Source of the DNA: Pseudophaeomoniella oleicola
Lineage: Eukaryota > Ascomycota > Eurotiomycetes > Phaeomoniellales > Phaeomoniellaceae
Length of the DNA stretch: 64,000 nucleotides
Assembly: GCA_003868215.1 (NCBI GenBank)
Contig: QWDQ01000010.1
Location: 248,001 to 312,000, forward strand
Direction of reading: 5' to 3'
In this document: positions 48,893 to 60,325 of the stretch, in pieces
How the letters are laid out: each line of letters begins with the position of its first letter
Numbering within the stretch: position 1 is the stretch's first letter
The notes under the pieces: model-generated
What the model saw: only the letters and a program-made list of their open reading frames with translations
Database searches by the model: none
Told to the model about the DNA's origin: nothing
Position numbers and translations under genes: made by a program

Positions 48893-50665
48893 ATGGATTC
48901 TCCCAGCCTTCAGCGTCATCGAAACCGTCAGTCTCATCCATCGAGACAGCCTCTGGCTCATGAACCAACATCGCCAAGTCTGCCGTGGCCAGTCTACAAT
49001 GCAGTACCTCCCCCAGACAATTATACGAGGCAGATCCGGCAAAGAGGTGGTCCTTCTCACCAAGCATGGGCACCTCTACCCCTGCCTCCACAGCAGCCAC
49101 AGATGGAATACCAGCCGGAGTAAGTAGTATGATGAAACCGACACAAATAAGCGTATTGGTGATATGGATGACTGATCAATTCTGACCTGATAGCGACCTT
49201 ACATCTTTTGAGGACGACGTCTTCTACAACGAAATGTTCCAGAGAATGACCAATTCTACTCTTGAACTAAAGAGTAACGGACAGATTATCGATCAACTGA
49301 CACCGGAACAGCTGAAAAATAAGAGACGATGCGCCAGATGCAACAAAAGTCTGTTTTAATAGTCGGTGCTTCCTTTCGGATGATAGCATACTAATGGGAA
49401 CCAGTTTTGAAAACGAAACCTCGGACAGAAGCGAGAGACCGAGCTAGAAAGCAGTCTCAGGAGCCTGGAATAAGTTCTAACACAACCGCAGCAGCTTTGG
49501 TCCTGGACCTAGGTCCAGACGATGCCGAAGAAGGGGAAGAAGACCTCGGAGAAGAGGAGCAATATCAAGCAATGCAAAAAAAAGGAGAGGAAAGATCTCC
49601 CAAAGCAACAAAACAACCGGAAATGCACTGCCATTATCACTCCGGAAGGGTCAACCGAGGAGTAAGTGCCTTAAGTCCCCATAAGTCCCCATTACAAAAC
49701 TCTGAGCCGATCTGACCTTCCTGCGTACATAGAGGTATACCTGTTGCAATGGACACCGTGTCTATTCCAAAGGTTGTACACATGAGAAAGATCACCAAGT
49801 CAAGGTATATGGCATCGGCGAGCTAGAAAAGAAGTGGCAATACTTCGGAACACCAATGACTCCCCAATCCAGATATTGGAGACATGCTGTCGCACTGGAT
49901 TGTGAAATGGGCATCTCCATGGAAGGGGACAGTGAACTTATCAAAATCTCTGTCGTGGATTATTTCACATCTGGAGTGCTCCTGCATAGCCTTGTCATCC
50001 CTGATGTCCAAATGAAAGATTATTGTACCAGGTACTCTGGAGTTACTGGAAGCGATATGGACCACGCAAAGCGAACTAGATCAGGTATCAGGGGTAGAGA
50101 GAAAGCTAGACAAGCGATTTGGGAATATGTCGGACCTGAGACCATTGTTGTCGGCTATGGCGTTAGCTCAGACTTCAGTGCTCTTAGATGGACTCACAGA
50201 ACAATATTTGATCCATTCTTGCTCGAGACGGCGAGGGCAAAACAGGAGAAGATGGAACGAGAAAAGGCAGAAAAGGAGAATGCACTGCGTGGAAAAGATG
50301 ACGAAGCTGCTCATGTGAATCCCACACTTCGAACATCGGGCAACGACACTCCTGATTTGATCGAATTTTCAGACAGTGATACGCCAGCTTCCATAACTGC
50401 AGGCTCTCCCCCGATAGAGCCACTGAACAAGGCCACGCCCGAAGCTCTAAGCCCCGTGAAGCAAACGAAGGAGCCAAAGGACCTATCAATGCAACTGAAC
50501 CTCAAAGCCAGAGTCAAAGTCAGGCTCAACAAGGATATCCAGATGAATGGCAGGGCTGGCCACGATAGCCTGGAGGATGCTTTTGCTGCAAGAGACCTAG
50601 CACATTGGTTCGTGGTAGAGTCCATGTCGAAGGCGGCGCAAGAGATCAATCTTGGAATCGTGTGA
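48893..50665 (+). CDS. DEDDh RNA exonuclease, Rex1/Rex3-like
   Basis: Four exons (48893-49119, 49194-49348, 49405-49661, 49733-50665) give 523 aa. Rex-family DEDDh exonucleases trim 3' ends of 5S, 5.8S, snRNA and MRP RNAs in the nucleus. A Cys-rich N-terminal part (RCARCNK, CHYHSG, YTCCNGHR and KGCTHE) could bind zinc. The exonuclease domain starts about residue 280: HAVALDCEMGISME gives the catalytic Asp and Glu, VVDYFTSGVLLHSLVIPD the family strand, VVGYGVSSDFSALRW the third Asp, and GHDSLEDAFAARDL the His-x-x-x-x-Asp. Between the third Asp and the His lies an unusual insert of about 110 residues rich in Glu, Lys, Ser and Pro; in most family members this gap is a few dozen residues. It may be a regulatory loop. 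Confidence 0.88.
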
Positions 50666-51180
50666 ATGTGGTTCTACCGGCTGAGGGATGGCACTGACAC
50701 AATGGCGTAACCAGTAGAGGCCCTCCTTCTTTCTACAACACTCATACTTATCTCCAAGGTAGGTACAAATGCTTCAAGTATGGAGGCATAAAAAGATCGT
50801 GAAATATCAATGACAAGACGTCCATGGTGTCTCTACTTTCTGAAGCCCCTGGCTGCCCTTAGTCGTGGTCTTAGAGTCTTGATTCAGCTTTGACTTGAAC
50901 GATGTAGAAAGGACCATTCCACAAAGGTCCGAATAAGAGCATGGTTGAGACTTCTAGAAGTACTTCGAATTGGGTATGAAGTATTACGTATGGTAATTTA
51001 CCTGAAAACAACGCGAAGAACTGCGAGTTCCGGTGCACAACTCCGTGCCTTCGATAAGCAAAAATATTTGTAGTGAAATCAGAAAGCCCGTCCGTCTACC
51101 GTATTAATTACGATCCAATTCGAACCGAGTCTTCATCAACGTGAGAAAAGAAGCAAGAGCAAGCGCATCGCTCACACCAC
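50666..51180. other. intergenic, no gene seen
   Basis: 3' flank of the exonuclease gene and promoter of the methyltransferase gene. Nothing recognised. Confidence 0.4.
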
Positions 51181-52101
51181 ATGGGACCTGCACGGCCCCA
51201 GGACCAAGAGCTGGGCCACAGCGAGTACTGGGACGAGCGCTATAAAACGGCGACGGTCACGGGTACGAACGAACCATCTCATGAGTGGTTCAAGGGGTTT
51301 GAAAATTTGAAGCCGTTTCTCACGAAGTATCTGCTGGAACCCCGGAGGGCTGATGAGAACCCACGTATTGTCCACCTTGGATGCGGTGATAGTGTAAGAG
51401 ACCAACGCAAAAAAGCCCCTTCCCCCTTCAAGATGAATGGGGTCGCCCCCGAAGCCCTCCGCGGGAAACCCCCCATCTACCTACATCATACCTACCTTAC
51501 CCAAGGTTCTTTCTTTTCTTGCGCTGATTCGTTCCCGAACCTTTTGCCGGCTTTGTAGACTTTGCCGCTCGATCTGCTCGCTCTCGGCTACCGGAACCAA
51601 GTATGCGTCGATTTCTCCCGCGTCGTGATCGAGCTCATGTCGCAGCGGAATGCGGACAAGACGGGGATCGATTGGAAAATGGGTGACGTCCGCGATATGC
51701 CTGACCTGGCGGACGGCTCAGTAGACGTTGCGTTCGACAAGGGGACTCTGGATGCGATGATATACGGCAGCCTGTGGGACCCGCCGGAGGGGGTCGTGGA
51801 AAATGTCAAGCGCTATATCGATGAGGTAGGAGGTCTTTTCGTCGGTCACGACGAGAGGGGGAGAACCGCTGAGGGTTTTAATTGATGGCGCAGCGCTGAC
51901 TGACTTGTTCAAATAAAGGTTGCTCGTATTTTGAAACCCGGTGGTACGTTCCTCTATGTCACATTCCGGCAACCGCACTTCATGAGGAAATTTTTGACAC
52001 GCGATGGAGTTTGGAATCTGTCTCTCGAAACACTTCAAGATGCTCCAGGAGCGTTTGAGTACTTTGGCTGGATCATGGACAAGGCTCCCCAGAGCTCTTG
52101 A
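51181..52101 (+). CDS. EEF1AKMT4/METTL13-like SAM methyltransferase
   Basis: Three exons (51181-51393, 51559-51825, 51919-52101) give 220 aa. The family methylates lysines of translation elongation factor eEF1A; I assign this by sequence pattern, not proof of substrate. Seen: HSEYWDERY at the N-terminus (the YWDxRY signature), motif I IVHLGCGDS (SAM binding) at the end of exon 1, QVCVDFSRVVIELMSQR (acidic motif II), DWKMGDVRDMPDLADGSVDV with FDKGTLDAM (the catalytic-region DKGTLD signature), and a VARILKPGGTFLYVTFRQPHF end. Fungi typically encode several METTL-type eEF1A methyltransferases, so the exact orthologue is open. Intron 1 is 165 nt, long for the window. Confidence 0.88.
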
Positions 52102-53267
52102 AAGGTAAACCCCGGCGTCATAGCAGAACTGCCAAAACGTCTAAGACAGCGATCCGGGTTACAAGTCCTTCATAAAGACCAGTGCGATCTTGCGGCCCAT
52201 TTTGATGGCTCCGAATGCCCACAACTTCCGGTGGCGGGCACCTCGCGTGGCCGAGAGCGGGATCTTAGGACGTAACAAGCCTTGTGGCGTAATGCTTCCT
52301 CTACCCTAGGCTCGCAATGCCACAACGTCAGACCCCGTCGAGGGCATAACAAGCCCATTTACCCAGCTGGGGCACGACCTACTCCCTCGAGCACCGTTCG
52401 AGTCGATTCGGAAGCGGGAGCAGAGAACAAAAGCAGATAGGAGATTCTTCGCCGTGCTCTTCGTGATTGCCATAACGACCGGGAGGGGCCCCACTAACAC
52501 TAGGTTACCTAGGAGTTTATCTTGATATCTCTGCACTGTACTGGGGTGAAAGGTCCCACGTGGTAGTTATTCTTCCTGATTTTGGCTCACGGAAGAAAGC
52601 GTACTTGCGGTAACCCTCTTGCGCTTGCGGCAACTTGGAGAGTCATGCTACAGATGAATGGGGAGAAAGAGTATTGAAGCGAGAGAAGGGTGTGTTATTG
52701 TTGTTCTTTGATTAAGTCTATGTTTAGGTGCTCTGGGCACAGTGTCGAAGGACGACAAAGGTTACGATCATGAATCTTATCGATAAGTAAGCTGGCTGCT
52801 GTCGATAGGAATGCGATTGTCGGGCCTGAGGGAGATGTTGGAAAAGATCCCCCCGGATACTTGAATCAAGCGACTCATGTGATAGGCCTTGTACAATCCC
52901 TGATATTCTCTGACGATCATGGCTGAGCCTCTGGTCAAGCTATTTTTTGGAAGATAGTGATATAATAGCGCTGGTCCCCTGTTTCAAAATGGGATGATCA
53001 GTGTCGAGGACGTGATGGCCGGGTAGGGGTTTAGGAAGTGTAAGCTAAGGTTGTCTGGTGTCCGAAGTCTGTGCCAAATGTGCTTGTGACTTCTCGGCGG
53101 TCACTCTCGTTGATCTTGCGTTGAGTGTTTTGAGTGCTTCCAGCCTGTGGACGTCCGTTCCAGAGTACTCTTTGAGCCCTTTGAATATCTGGTTGACTCA
53201 AGCTTGATAGTGTGTGAGGTATGTATGGTCCGTTGATATGTTACAATTGACCTGCCGAAACCGCTTT
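52102..53267. other. 1.2-kb convergent intergenic, no gene seen
   Basis: Between the 3' ends of the SAM methyltransferase (+) and the Zn2Cys6 regulator (-). Short frames present, none convincing. No repeat structure noticed. Confidence 0.4.
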
Positions 53268-55631
53268 CTAGCCCGTATGTTCTGGATGATGCAGAAAGGG
53301 ATGCTCAGCCAATTGGTTCCAAAATTCACCGTCGTATTCCATATTGTCGAACCACGACCAATCAACAAAGTTCGGATCTGGATAACTATCTGGTACCAGT
53401 GCCTGTTCAGTGCCAGCCAGGGGAGGTGCGGGTTTGAAAGAAAGCACTGAGTCTAGAATTCGAGACAGGAGTTCTCCAGCTTGTCTACACAGTGCGTAAT
53501 TGCCGTCTCCAGGTGCTGCCGCCCAGTCAAGGCATGATACCAACACACTTAGCTTCTGAATTACTTCTGACCTAGGGAAATCCTGTTCTGGTGCTTCTCT
53601 TTGGTGTAGAAGTTCTAGTGCCAGGACACCTGCTGCCGGGAGGCCGTATAATGCGATCTAGTACTCGTCACTGAAGTGTTCCATAGGGTTACAATGGGTC
53701 AGAAACTCACTATCCAGTCTAAATCAGCACGAAAGGAACTAAGGCGGTCCTGTCGACTAACAAGCTCAAGGACATCCGAGAGCATTTGGCGCGCCAGACG
53801 CAGCAGCTCATTGGGGTTGTGGCGTAGGCGACGTACAAGGATGCGTTGCAACAGGAAGTCATTATAAGTACTGGCGAGTTAGCAGGGAATACCTTGTCTC
53901 ATCCACGGGCTCACTTACTATTGTAAGTATGCCATCGTTATGGCCATACACGTTCCAGTACTCGCTCCTGATGACCAGAGACCGGCATGATAGCGAGCAT
54001 GGGGAGGCAAGTCAACCCAGTAAGCTTGACGAGACCGACGCATGATATCCTCTGCGACTTCCCGCGTATTACTGGGTAAAGGAGCAAGTGATAGCTCTAG
54101 GATTTCTTCTCGAAGAATGGCGGCTTGTAGAACGATACAGCCCCATACTGGGCCACGTCGTGCTGAGGGAGGAGCCCAACCTTTCTTGTCGAGAGTTCCA
54201 ATGAGGGCTTGAAGTTGCGACTCTTCCATAACAAGTTCAGAAGGAGTCAGATCCATCCCCTGTTCCAGCTTGCAATATTTCTTCGGTAGTCGCGGAGGAC
54301 GACCGAGTAACGTCGATAAGGTTTTATCAGCCTGGGATGATGTTAACAACATCATTCATAGAGCTACATCTCTTCAGACTTACCATGTAAAGTCTTGTAA
54401 AAAGCTGCTTTTTGAGTTCAACCAGGAACATAGGATCCTCACCTGACTCATTAGCAGCGTTTTGATGGAAGCCAAAGGCATAGCATGCGGAAATGACGCT
54501 TCCAAACCGCTCCCAGTACAAGTACGACGTGTCGCCATAGTAGTATGATATCAGTTCACTCATCTGAGAGGATGCGAATAACCATACAGTTCCAATACGC
54601 CCGAGTTTCTCACAAAAGCCCAAACATAGTTGCCCAAGCCTCAGCATTTGCCTTCCAAAATCTTCGCGACTGATCTTCAGGTTTATTTCTGACCACAAGG
54701 AGTCTGCCTTTGGTATTATTTTCGTCGCTAGAAATACCCAAGTGCCATAAGCATGAACCCAAGAACAAGACCGATAAATGAGACAGAGTGATGCGCAGCA
54801 AGCGAATGAGGACGTACCTGTACCCAGCAAAGCCAAAACATAAGCAATACTCTCCCATTTTACGTTCTTATGGAGGTGAGCGTCAATATATTCGTCGGCA
54901 GTCGTGTTTCTTTTCACCTGAACAGGCCTGGACGTATTTTCGAATAGCCTTTCCAACTCTATCTTCATGCGATCATTGGAGAATGGTTTGGACCTCATTG
55001 AACCATAGTGAGTCTTTACGAAATTCCAACATTTATGCACCCACACATCCGGCATTCTGCCATAGGGTGGTAATTCCATCATTCTCGACATTACAGCATC
55101 CATCACATCAATATACTGGAAGACCTTTAAAACACGAGCGGCTTCATCGCTAACTGCCGCTCGTTCAAAAGATGACTGCATAAAATCCGACTTGATAGTG
55201 TAAGCCGGAGGCGATTTCGCATCGTTGTTGCCCTTGCTATCTGGGTTGACAACAATACCCCGATCTGAGTCTTGAAAGGTAGCAAGGTAGCTGGTAGACC
55301 CCAAGTAACCCGGAGATGGATCGGATTCTATGCCAATGTTGATTGAAGGGCTCGTTGGTTTTATTATGGAGACCTGAGCTGGCAGGGATGGCATTGACGA
55401 CCTTTTCGACGCTTTCCTCGCGGCCCTCTCTTCTCGGGATATTGTCATCGGAGCTGGGTGATATTGGCATTTGTCGACCAGATTCCGACGCCGACATCGA
55501 TCGCAAACCGGATATCTATGGTCGCAGGCCATCTTGGATTTCCTGCACGGCTCGCAAGAAGGCCTTTGGCCATTCCGCCGGAGTTTGGACGTCGGATCCT
55601 GTGCAGGTGAAGACATCGTTCGAATACCCAC
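53268..55631 (-). CDS. Zn2Cys6 fungal transcription factor
   Basis: Four exons (55631-54384, 54331-53919, 53870-53711, 53657-53268) give 736 aa. The N-terminal zinc cluster reads CEPCRKSKMAC then DHRYPVCDRC and a final Cys in LVDKCQYHP (CX2CX6CX6CX2CX8C), with a basic residue patch. A fungal-specific transcription factor middle homology region follows (about 180-560), recognisable by LKKQLFTRLYMADKTLSTLL and LGRPPRLPKKYC, the usual signature of DNA-binding regulators of this class. C-terminal acidic and aromatic end FVDWSWFDNMEYDGEFW is a plausible activation region. Target pathway unknown. A GT...AG segment of 90 nt (54728-54817) inside exon 1 is open in frame and without a good branch point; I treat it as coding. 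The start may be the second Met (55616). It lies divergently from Mago. Confidence 0.88.
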
Positions 55632-56331
55632 ACCACTGTGAACCTAGGAGAATCTAGCTGTGCAAATTATGCAACAAATTCATTGCAGCCTCGTAATTAC
55701 AGCCCCGGTGATGGAGGAGGTACAGTAATGTTGGGTCCGTCATGATAGATTGGTGAGAAGAGACGGAGTTTCGGAGTTATTGTGAAAGCCGAAGTCCAAT
55801 GACTCGGCGGCACGTTCCGTGCTCACCAAATCATATCAATAGAATGATGGGCAATGGAAGAGTTGGCCGTCTTCTGTTTTCAATGGGTCTGAAGATGAAT
55901 ACAATCATGGGCAGCAAGGTATTTAGTCTAGTCTTCAAGCATGGCATTTGCAGATGTGAACGGACCCGAAGGTCATCCAACGTTGCGGAGTACGCATCAG
56001 TCTGGGTGGAAGTCAGAGATGATACTTCTACACTACAATAAAGAGCATACGAGTCAGTTGCATCAACTTGAAAGTATGATCCCGAAGTCGAGAAAGGCAT
56101 TGAGTTAGATATAGAAGAGACTTCTCTTCGAGGCATCTCATACATATGTACATTACGTAGTAGTAAATACGTCTGGTTCCTCTTCGCTCAAGATCCATCC
56201 CCACAAATTGTACACTAACCATAAATAGCAACCTTGAGATAGAGCTGCCCGTCTACTCATTCTTTGAACTTGAGTTGTTTGCGCCGACCAGACTGAACCC
56301 ACACAACAACATCGAGGCTTCTTCGGTCACG
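55632..56331. promoter_or_regulatory. divergent promoter between Zn2Cys6 factor and Mago
   Basis: Contains TACGTAGTA at 56154-56162 within ATTACGTAGTAGTAA, a partial match to the window-wide palindrome. Two short frames show no resemblance. Confidence 0.45.
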
Positions 56332-57046
56332 ATGTCGAACACGAACGAACCTTTCTATATTAGATACTAGTACGCAACACAATCCGGCATTTTGAGACTC
56401 CTCGCTAAACGGATGCAGTTCAGGTCATCAGGGCAAATTCGGCCATGAGTTTTTAGGTGCGTTTGACGCTTCGAAATCTCCAAGTTCAATCTCACATTTC
56501 TATCCAGAATTCGATTTTCGTGCCCTTGGCGATGGCAGGAGCGCATCTGCGCGCTATGCAAACAACTCGAACTACCGCAATGACTCGCTCATCCGCAAAG
56601 AAAGTATGAAGCGACTACTTGCGTTCGCAGGCAATGCTAACTAGATGCAGTGTGTGTCAGCTCCGCAGTCATCAACGAAATAAAGCGCATCATCAAGGAA
56701 AGTGAGATCATAAAGGAAGATGATTCCAAATGGCCCCAGAAGAACAGGGACGGAAGGCAAGAGTTAGAGATCCGACTAGGCAATGAACATATATCGTTCG
56801 AGGTACATTTCGAGAGTCTTGAACTCTAGGATTTCTTGCGCTGACAATAACTCCATAGACTGCAAAGATCGGCTCACTGGTTGATGTTACAGAGTCTGCG
56901 GACCCTGAGGGCTTGAGAGTGTTCTATTACTTAGTACAAGACCTCAAGGCGCTCGTGTTCTCACTGATATCCCTCCATTTCAAGGTACAAGTTCTGATTA
57001 AGAGAGAAGGGCCGTTGCTAACGTCCTGCAGATTAAGCCAATCTAG
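56332..57046 (+). CDS. MAGO: Mago nashi, exon junction complex subunit
   Basis: Six exons (56332-56369, 56419-56456, 56508-56603, 56651-56802, 56859-56984, 57032-57046) give 154 aa, the standard length. Mago forms a heterodimer with Y14 in the exon junction complex, which marks spliced mRNAs. The protein matches this highly conserved family along its length: [93 protein letters not shown], and [19 protein letters not shown]. The C-terminal join ends LHFKIKPI. Every intron is under about 55 nt, and exons 1 and 2 are each 38 nt, so five introns interrupt only 465 coding bases, which is dense for the window. Confidence 0.98.
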
Positions 57047-58012
57047 GCATACGAGGTCCGCGTGGTCAAAGATCAAAGGTCAAACAACGGCGTTTTTCGG
57101 TCTGGAAACATTTGCATATACCCGGGTTTGTTTTGCTTTGTCTCCTTAACAAGAACCGAGTCAAAAATGTGATCAAGTGCGATAGGAAGGATGCTATTAT
57201 CTGAATGAGACGCAGCATGCATTACAAGTCTCACTCGAGCCCAGTTTCAAGGAAACAGATCTCGAATACATAAGTCTGAAATGCTTCGCCGTCTAGCAAG
57301 CGTCTGGTGCCGTTAAGTGTACCAGACTATTAGAGAAGATTGATGATCCTATATAATGATCCATGAGATCGCTGATTCTATATAACGGTCGATGATCACA
57401 ACGTAAACTTCGATGACTGTATTGGACTGCAAGAAGAGTGGTAAAGTTGTTGGTACAGAGGATATCAATGATGGGTTGTATGCTGAAAGTATATGAGTGC
57501 GATAGGCGAGTTTACTCGAAGCGGTCATTGGACGATTGCGGGGGGAAGCCAAGAAATGCACGTGACCAAATCCAACTATTCCTGCTCCGGTATCGTGATG
57601 AAGCAAAGGGCTGGGGCAGGCAATTCGAGAACAGCACTTTGACTCTCACATCTTTGTTAAGCTATCTGTCGCTTGTTTGTTATAGGATTTCCGCACTGGA
57701 CAGAATCTTTGCACCCCAGCTATCATATTTATGTATACCTAGTACCAGTATCGCCATCCTATCCATAGCGTCCACGGCGCAGAAGAGTCATCCAAAGCTC
57801 GGGCGCTGCGCCAAATCGCAAGACCACCCGAAATTCAGCGCCTTCTAGGCCGATGCCCTTCTCTACCAAGACGCTCGGTTCTCATGTGCAAAAAAAGGCG
57901 ACAGATACCAAAGTCTACTCTCAATTCACGACCTGGATTCACAATTACCTGACGTCTACTACCATACTCAAGGACAGTCTTGAATCGAAACCCCCACCTT
58001 CTGCCACTGTAG
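57047..58012. other. intergenic and CCR4 leader with an overlapping upstream frame
   Basis: Between Mago and CCR4, both plus strand. A 92-codon upstream frame starts at 57853 and overlaps the CCR4 start codon in another phase (see findings). Confidence 0.4.
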
Positions 58013-60325
58013 ATGGCAGATGGTACTTATCGATACCATCAACAGCTAGGAGGAGGACAATTTTACTACCAACCACAGACTCAGCATACAGGCAATCGGC
58101 AGTTGGTCCGGCCAAGCACGCCAGGCGGTAGACGGCCGTTCAGCGACGACGTGCCCTCGCCGTCTCGATCACCCGTAAACCACTCCCCTGCAAATTTCGC
58201 AATGTACAGTCACGGTGGTCATCAGGCCCAACATCTGATTAATGGGTCTCAAAATCAAAGATATGGTTTGCAGCAGGTGCAAAATTATCACAATACCGGC
58301 CATCAGTCGCACCATAATCAGACGCAACATCACCATGCACAGCATAACCAGCCCTCACACCTAACTCAACAATACAATCTATCATCTCGCGCTATCTCGA
58401 ACCTTACCCCGCACTTCAACCAGAATCAGGCGCAAAGCGGGCTAGCAGATTCACTTCTGGACGATGTTGACGAAACGTCGACTGAACAATGGCGGGAGCA
58501 TGTCAAAGTCTTCAATGAATATCGTAGCTCAGGCTCTCCGCATCATCACGCGAAAATATCTGCGCAGAAAGGGTTAAATCTAACCAACAATCGCTCCGAT
58601 ACGAAGACAGTGATGGACGAAGGGAACGACACCGAAGAGACCGCAAGAGCCCCGGTAATCCGGAAAAGACAAAAACCAGTATGGTCTGAGTTGGATCTAG
58701 GTGGTCAAGGTTTGAAGGCGCTATCCCCAGTCCTTTTCCGGTACGATTTTCTCGAGAAGTTGTACCTGAACCACAACAGATTGGAGCGCATTCCTCCGGA
58801 GATCGGAAAACTCAAGGGCCTTGTGCATCTTGATCTCTCACATAACAATCTTGTCGATTTACCTGGGGAGATAGGATTGCTTACAAAGCTTGAGGAATTG
58901 CTGCTATTTGATAATCATCTTGAGACACTACCAATCGAGTTAGGTTACATGCATCGTCTTCGCATCTTGGGTATAGTTGGCAATCCGATCAATAACGAGT
59001 TGGGTTCAAAACTAAAAGAGGAAGGCACGAGGAGCTTGATCAACTATTTGCGAAATGAAATGAGCTGTGAGTTACAAGATTTGAAGCGAGAAGCTGTCTC
59101 TCGACGTTGCATACTGACATCTCTTTTAGTGCAACCACCGCCACCGGAACGAGAGTGGATCGAGCTGGATGATATATCCAATCCCTCCGAAGAGACGTTT
59201 AGAGTGCTAAGCTACAATGTCCTATGCCAAAATGCGGCTACCCCAGCATACCATGGCTATGTCCCAGAAAGGGCCCTTGAATGGAGCTACCGTAGGCCTA
59301 TTATAGCACAGGAGCTCGAAAAGTACGGCGCCGACGTTGTGTGCCTACAAGAATTGGATGCTATGGCCTACGACGAGTTTCGGGAACAACTGGCTAGAAA
59401 GAACTTCAGGTCCCATTTTGGACAAAGGACTCGAGCACGTACGATGGCTGGAGAACAGGCGCGTCTGGTAGACGGTTGTGGTACTTTCTGGAACAACAGG
59501 AAGTATATCTGTCTAGCGTCTGAAACGCTCAGATTCAGCGAAATTGGAATGAACAGGGACCAGAATATCAAGAAGTCATCAGCGTACCTCAATCGTGTAT
59601 GGCCAAAAGATCATATCGCGCTGGTCAACCTACTCGAAAACCGTGTCACAGGTTCACGCTTGATTGTCGCGAACGCCTATGTATTCTGGGACACGAGATT
59701 CAAGGACGTGAAGCTCATCCAAACCGCGGTGCTAATGTCAGAGCTTACCCAATTGGCCAATAGGTGGTCAAAAGAGCCTCCCTGTGACAACAAGAAAAAG
59801 GACTTGTTCAAGTTTTCGAGTGCTGACGACGCAGAAGAACCCGTTCTGGAACCAGGGCCCTCACAGGAGTACCCTAGCGGCACTCAGATTCCAATGATAA
59901 TCTGCGGAGACTTCAATTCGGAGGTTGAATCTGCGGTATATGAGTTCCTATCGAGAGGCTCAATGGAGAGCAACCACGTCGACTTCGAGGGTCGCGATTA
60001 TGGGCATTTCAGCGATAAGGGGATGACCCATCCTTTCAACTTGAAATCTACATACGGTAATATTGGAGAGTTGAGCTTCACCAATCATACTCCTGATTAT
60101 AGTGGCGTGCTGGATTACATCTTCTATTCGTCGAACTCGTTGAGAGTCAAAAGACTACTGGGAGAAGTGGACAAGGAGTATCTTCAGAAGGTTCCGGGCT
60201 TTCCTAACTATCACTTTGCTAGCGACCATTTGTCGTTGGTCGCAGAACTCGCTGTCATGAAAAGAGGTGGTGGTAAGGTCGTTGAAGCAGATTTCTCTTC
60301 ATCTAAAAGGTCTTCAGGGGAATAG
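58013..60325 (+). CDS. CCR4: CCR4 deadenylase of the Ccr4-Not complex
   Basis: Intronless, 770 aa. Ccr4 is the main mRNA poly(A) nuclease of the Ccr4-Not complex and acts in the cytoplasm. N-terminal third (1-215) is disordered, Gln/His/Asn-rich with a HHNQTQHHHAQHN run, as in fungal homologues. LRR region about 222-350 (LYLNHNRLERIPPEIGKL, HLDLSHNNLVDLPGEIGLL), the part that docks on the Not/Pop2 scaffold. Exonuclease-endonuclease-phosphatase fold about 390-755: VLSYNVLCQ, the catalytic CLQELD (Glu447), YICLASETLRFSEIGM, ICGDFNSE and the terminal FASDHLSLVAEL (SDH), all intact. Ccr4 sequence blocks match yeast strongly, with EREWIELDDI preceding the nuclease. Confidence 0.98.
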   Translation: MADGTYRYHQQLGGGQFYYQPQTQHTGNRQLVRPSTPGGRRPFSDDVPSPSRSPVNHSPANFAMYSHGGHQAQHLINGSQNQRYGLQQVQNYHNTGHQSHHNQTQHHHAQHNQPSHLTQQYNLSSRAISNLTPHFNQNQAQSGLADSLLDDVDETSTEQWREHVKVFNEYRSSGSPHHHAKISAQKGLNLTNNRSDTKTVMDEGNDTEETARAPVIRKRQKPVWSELDLGGQGLKALSPVLFRYDFLEKLYLNHNRLERIPPEIGKLKGLVHLDLSHNNLVDLPGEIGLLTKLEELLLFDNHLETLPIELGYMHRLRILGIVGNPINNELGSKLKEEGTRSLINYLRNEMSCELQDLKREAVSRRCILTSLLVQPPPPEREWIELDDISNPSEETFRVLSYNVLCQNAATPAYHGYVPERALEWSYRRPIIAQELEKYGADVVCLQELDAMAYDEFREQLARKNFRSHFGQRTRARTMAGEQARLVDGCGTFWNNRKYICLASETLRFSEIGMNRDQNIKKSSAYLNRVWPKDHIALVNLLENRVTGSRLIVANAYVFWDTRFKDVKLIQTAVLMSELTQLANRWSKEPPCDNKKKDLFKFSSADDAEEPVLEPGPSQEYPSGTQIPMIICGDFNSEVESAVYEFLSRGSMESNHVDFEGRDYGHFSDKGMTHPFNLKSTYGNIGELSFTNHTPDYSGVLDYIFYSSNSLRVKRLLGEVDKEYLQKVPGFPNYHFASDHLSLVAELAVMKRGGGKVVEADFSSSKRSSGE

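Noticed and set aside
52170-52536. Minus frames in the region after the SAM methyltransferase gene
   Set aside because: No motif, antisense of 3' flank; no evidence of a gene.
54728-54817. 90-nt candidate intron in the Zn2Cys6 factor
   Set aside because: Frame is open through it and no good branch point is visible, so it is counted as coding; a transcript could reverse this.
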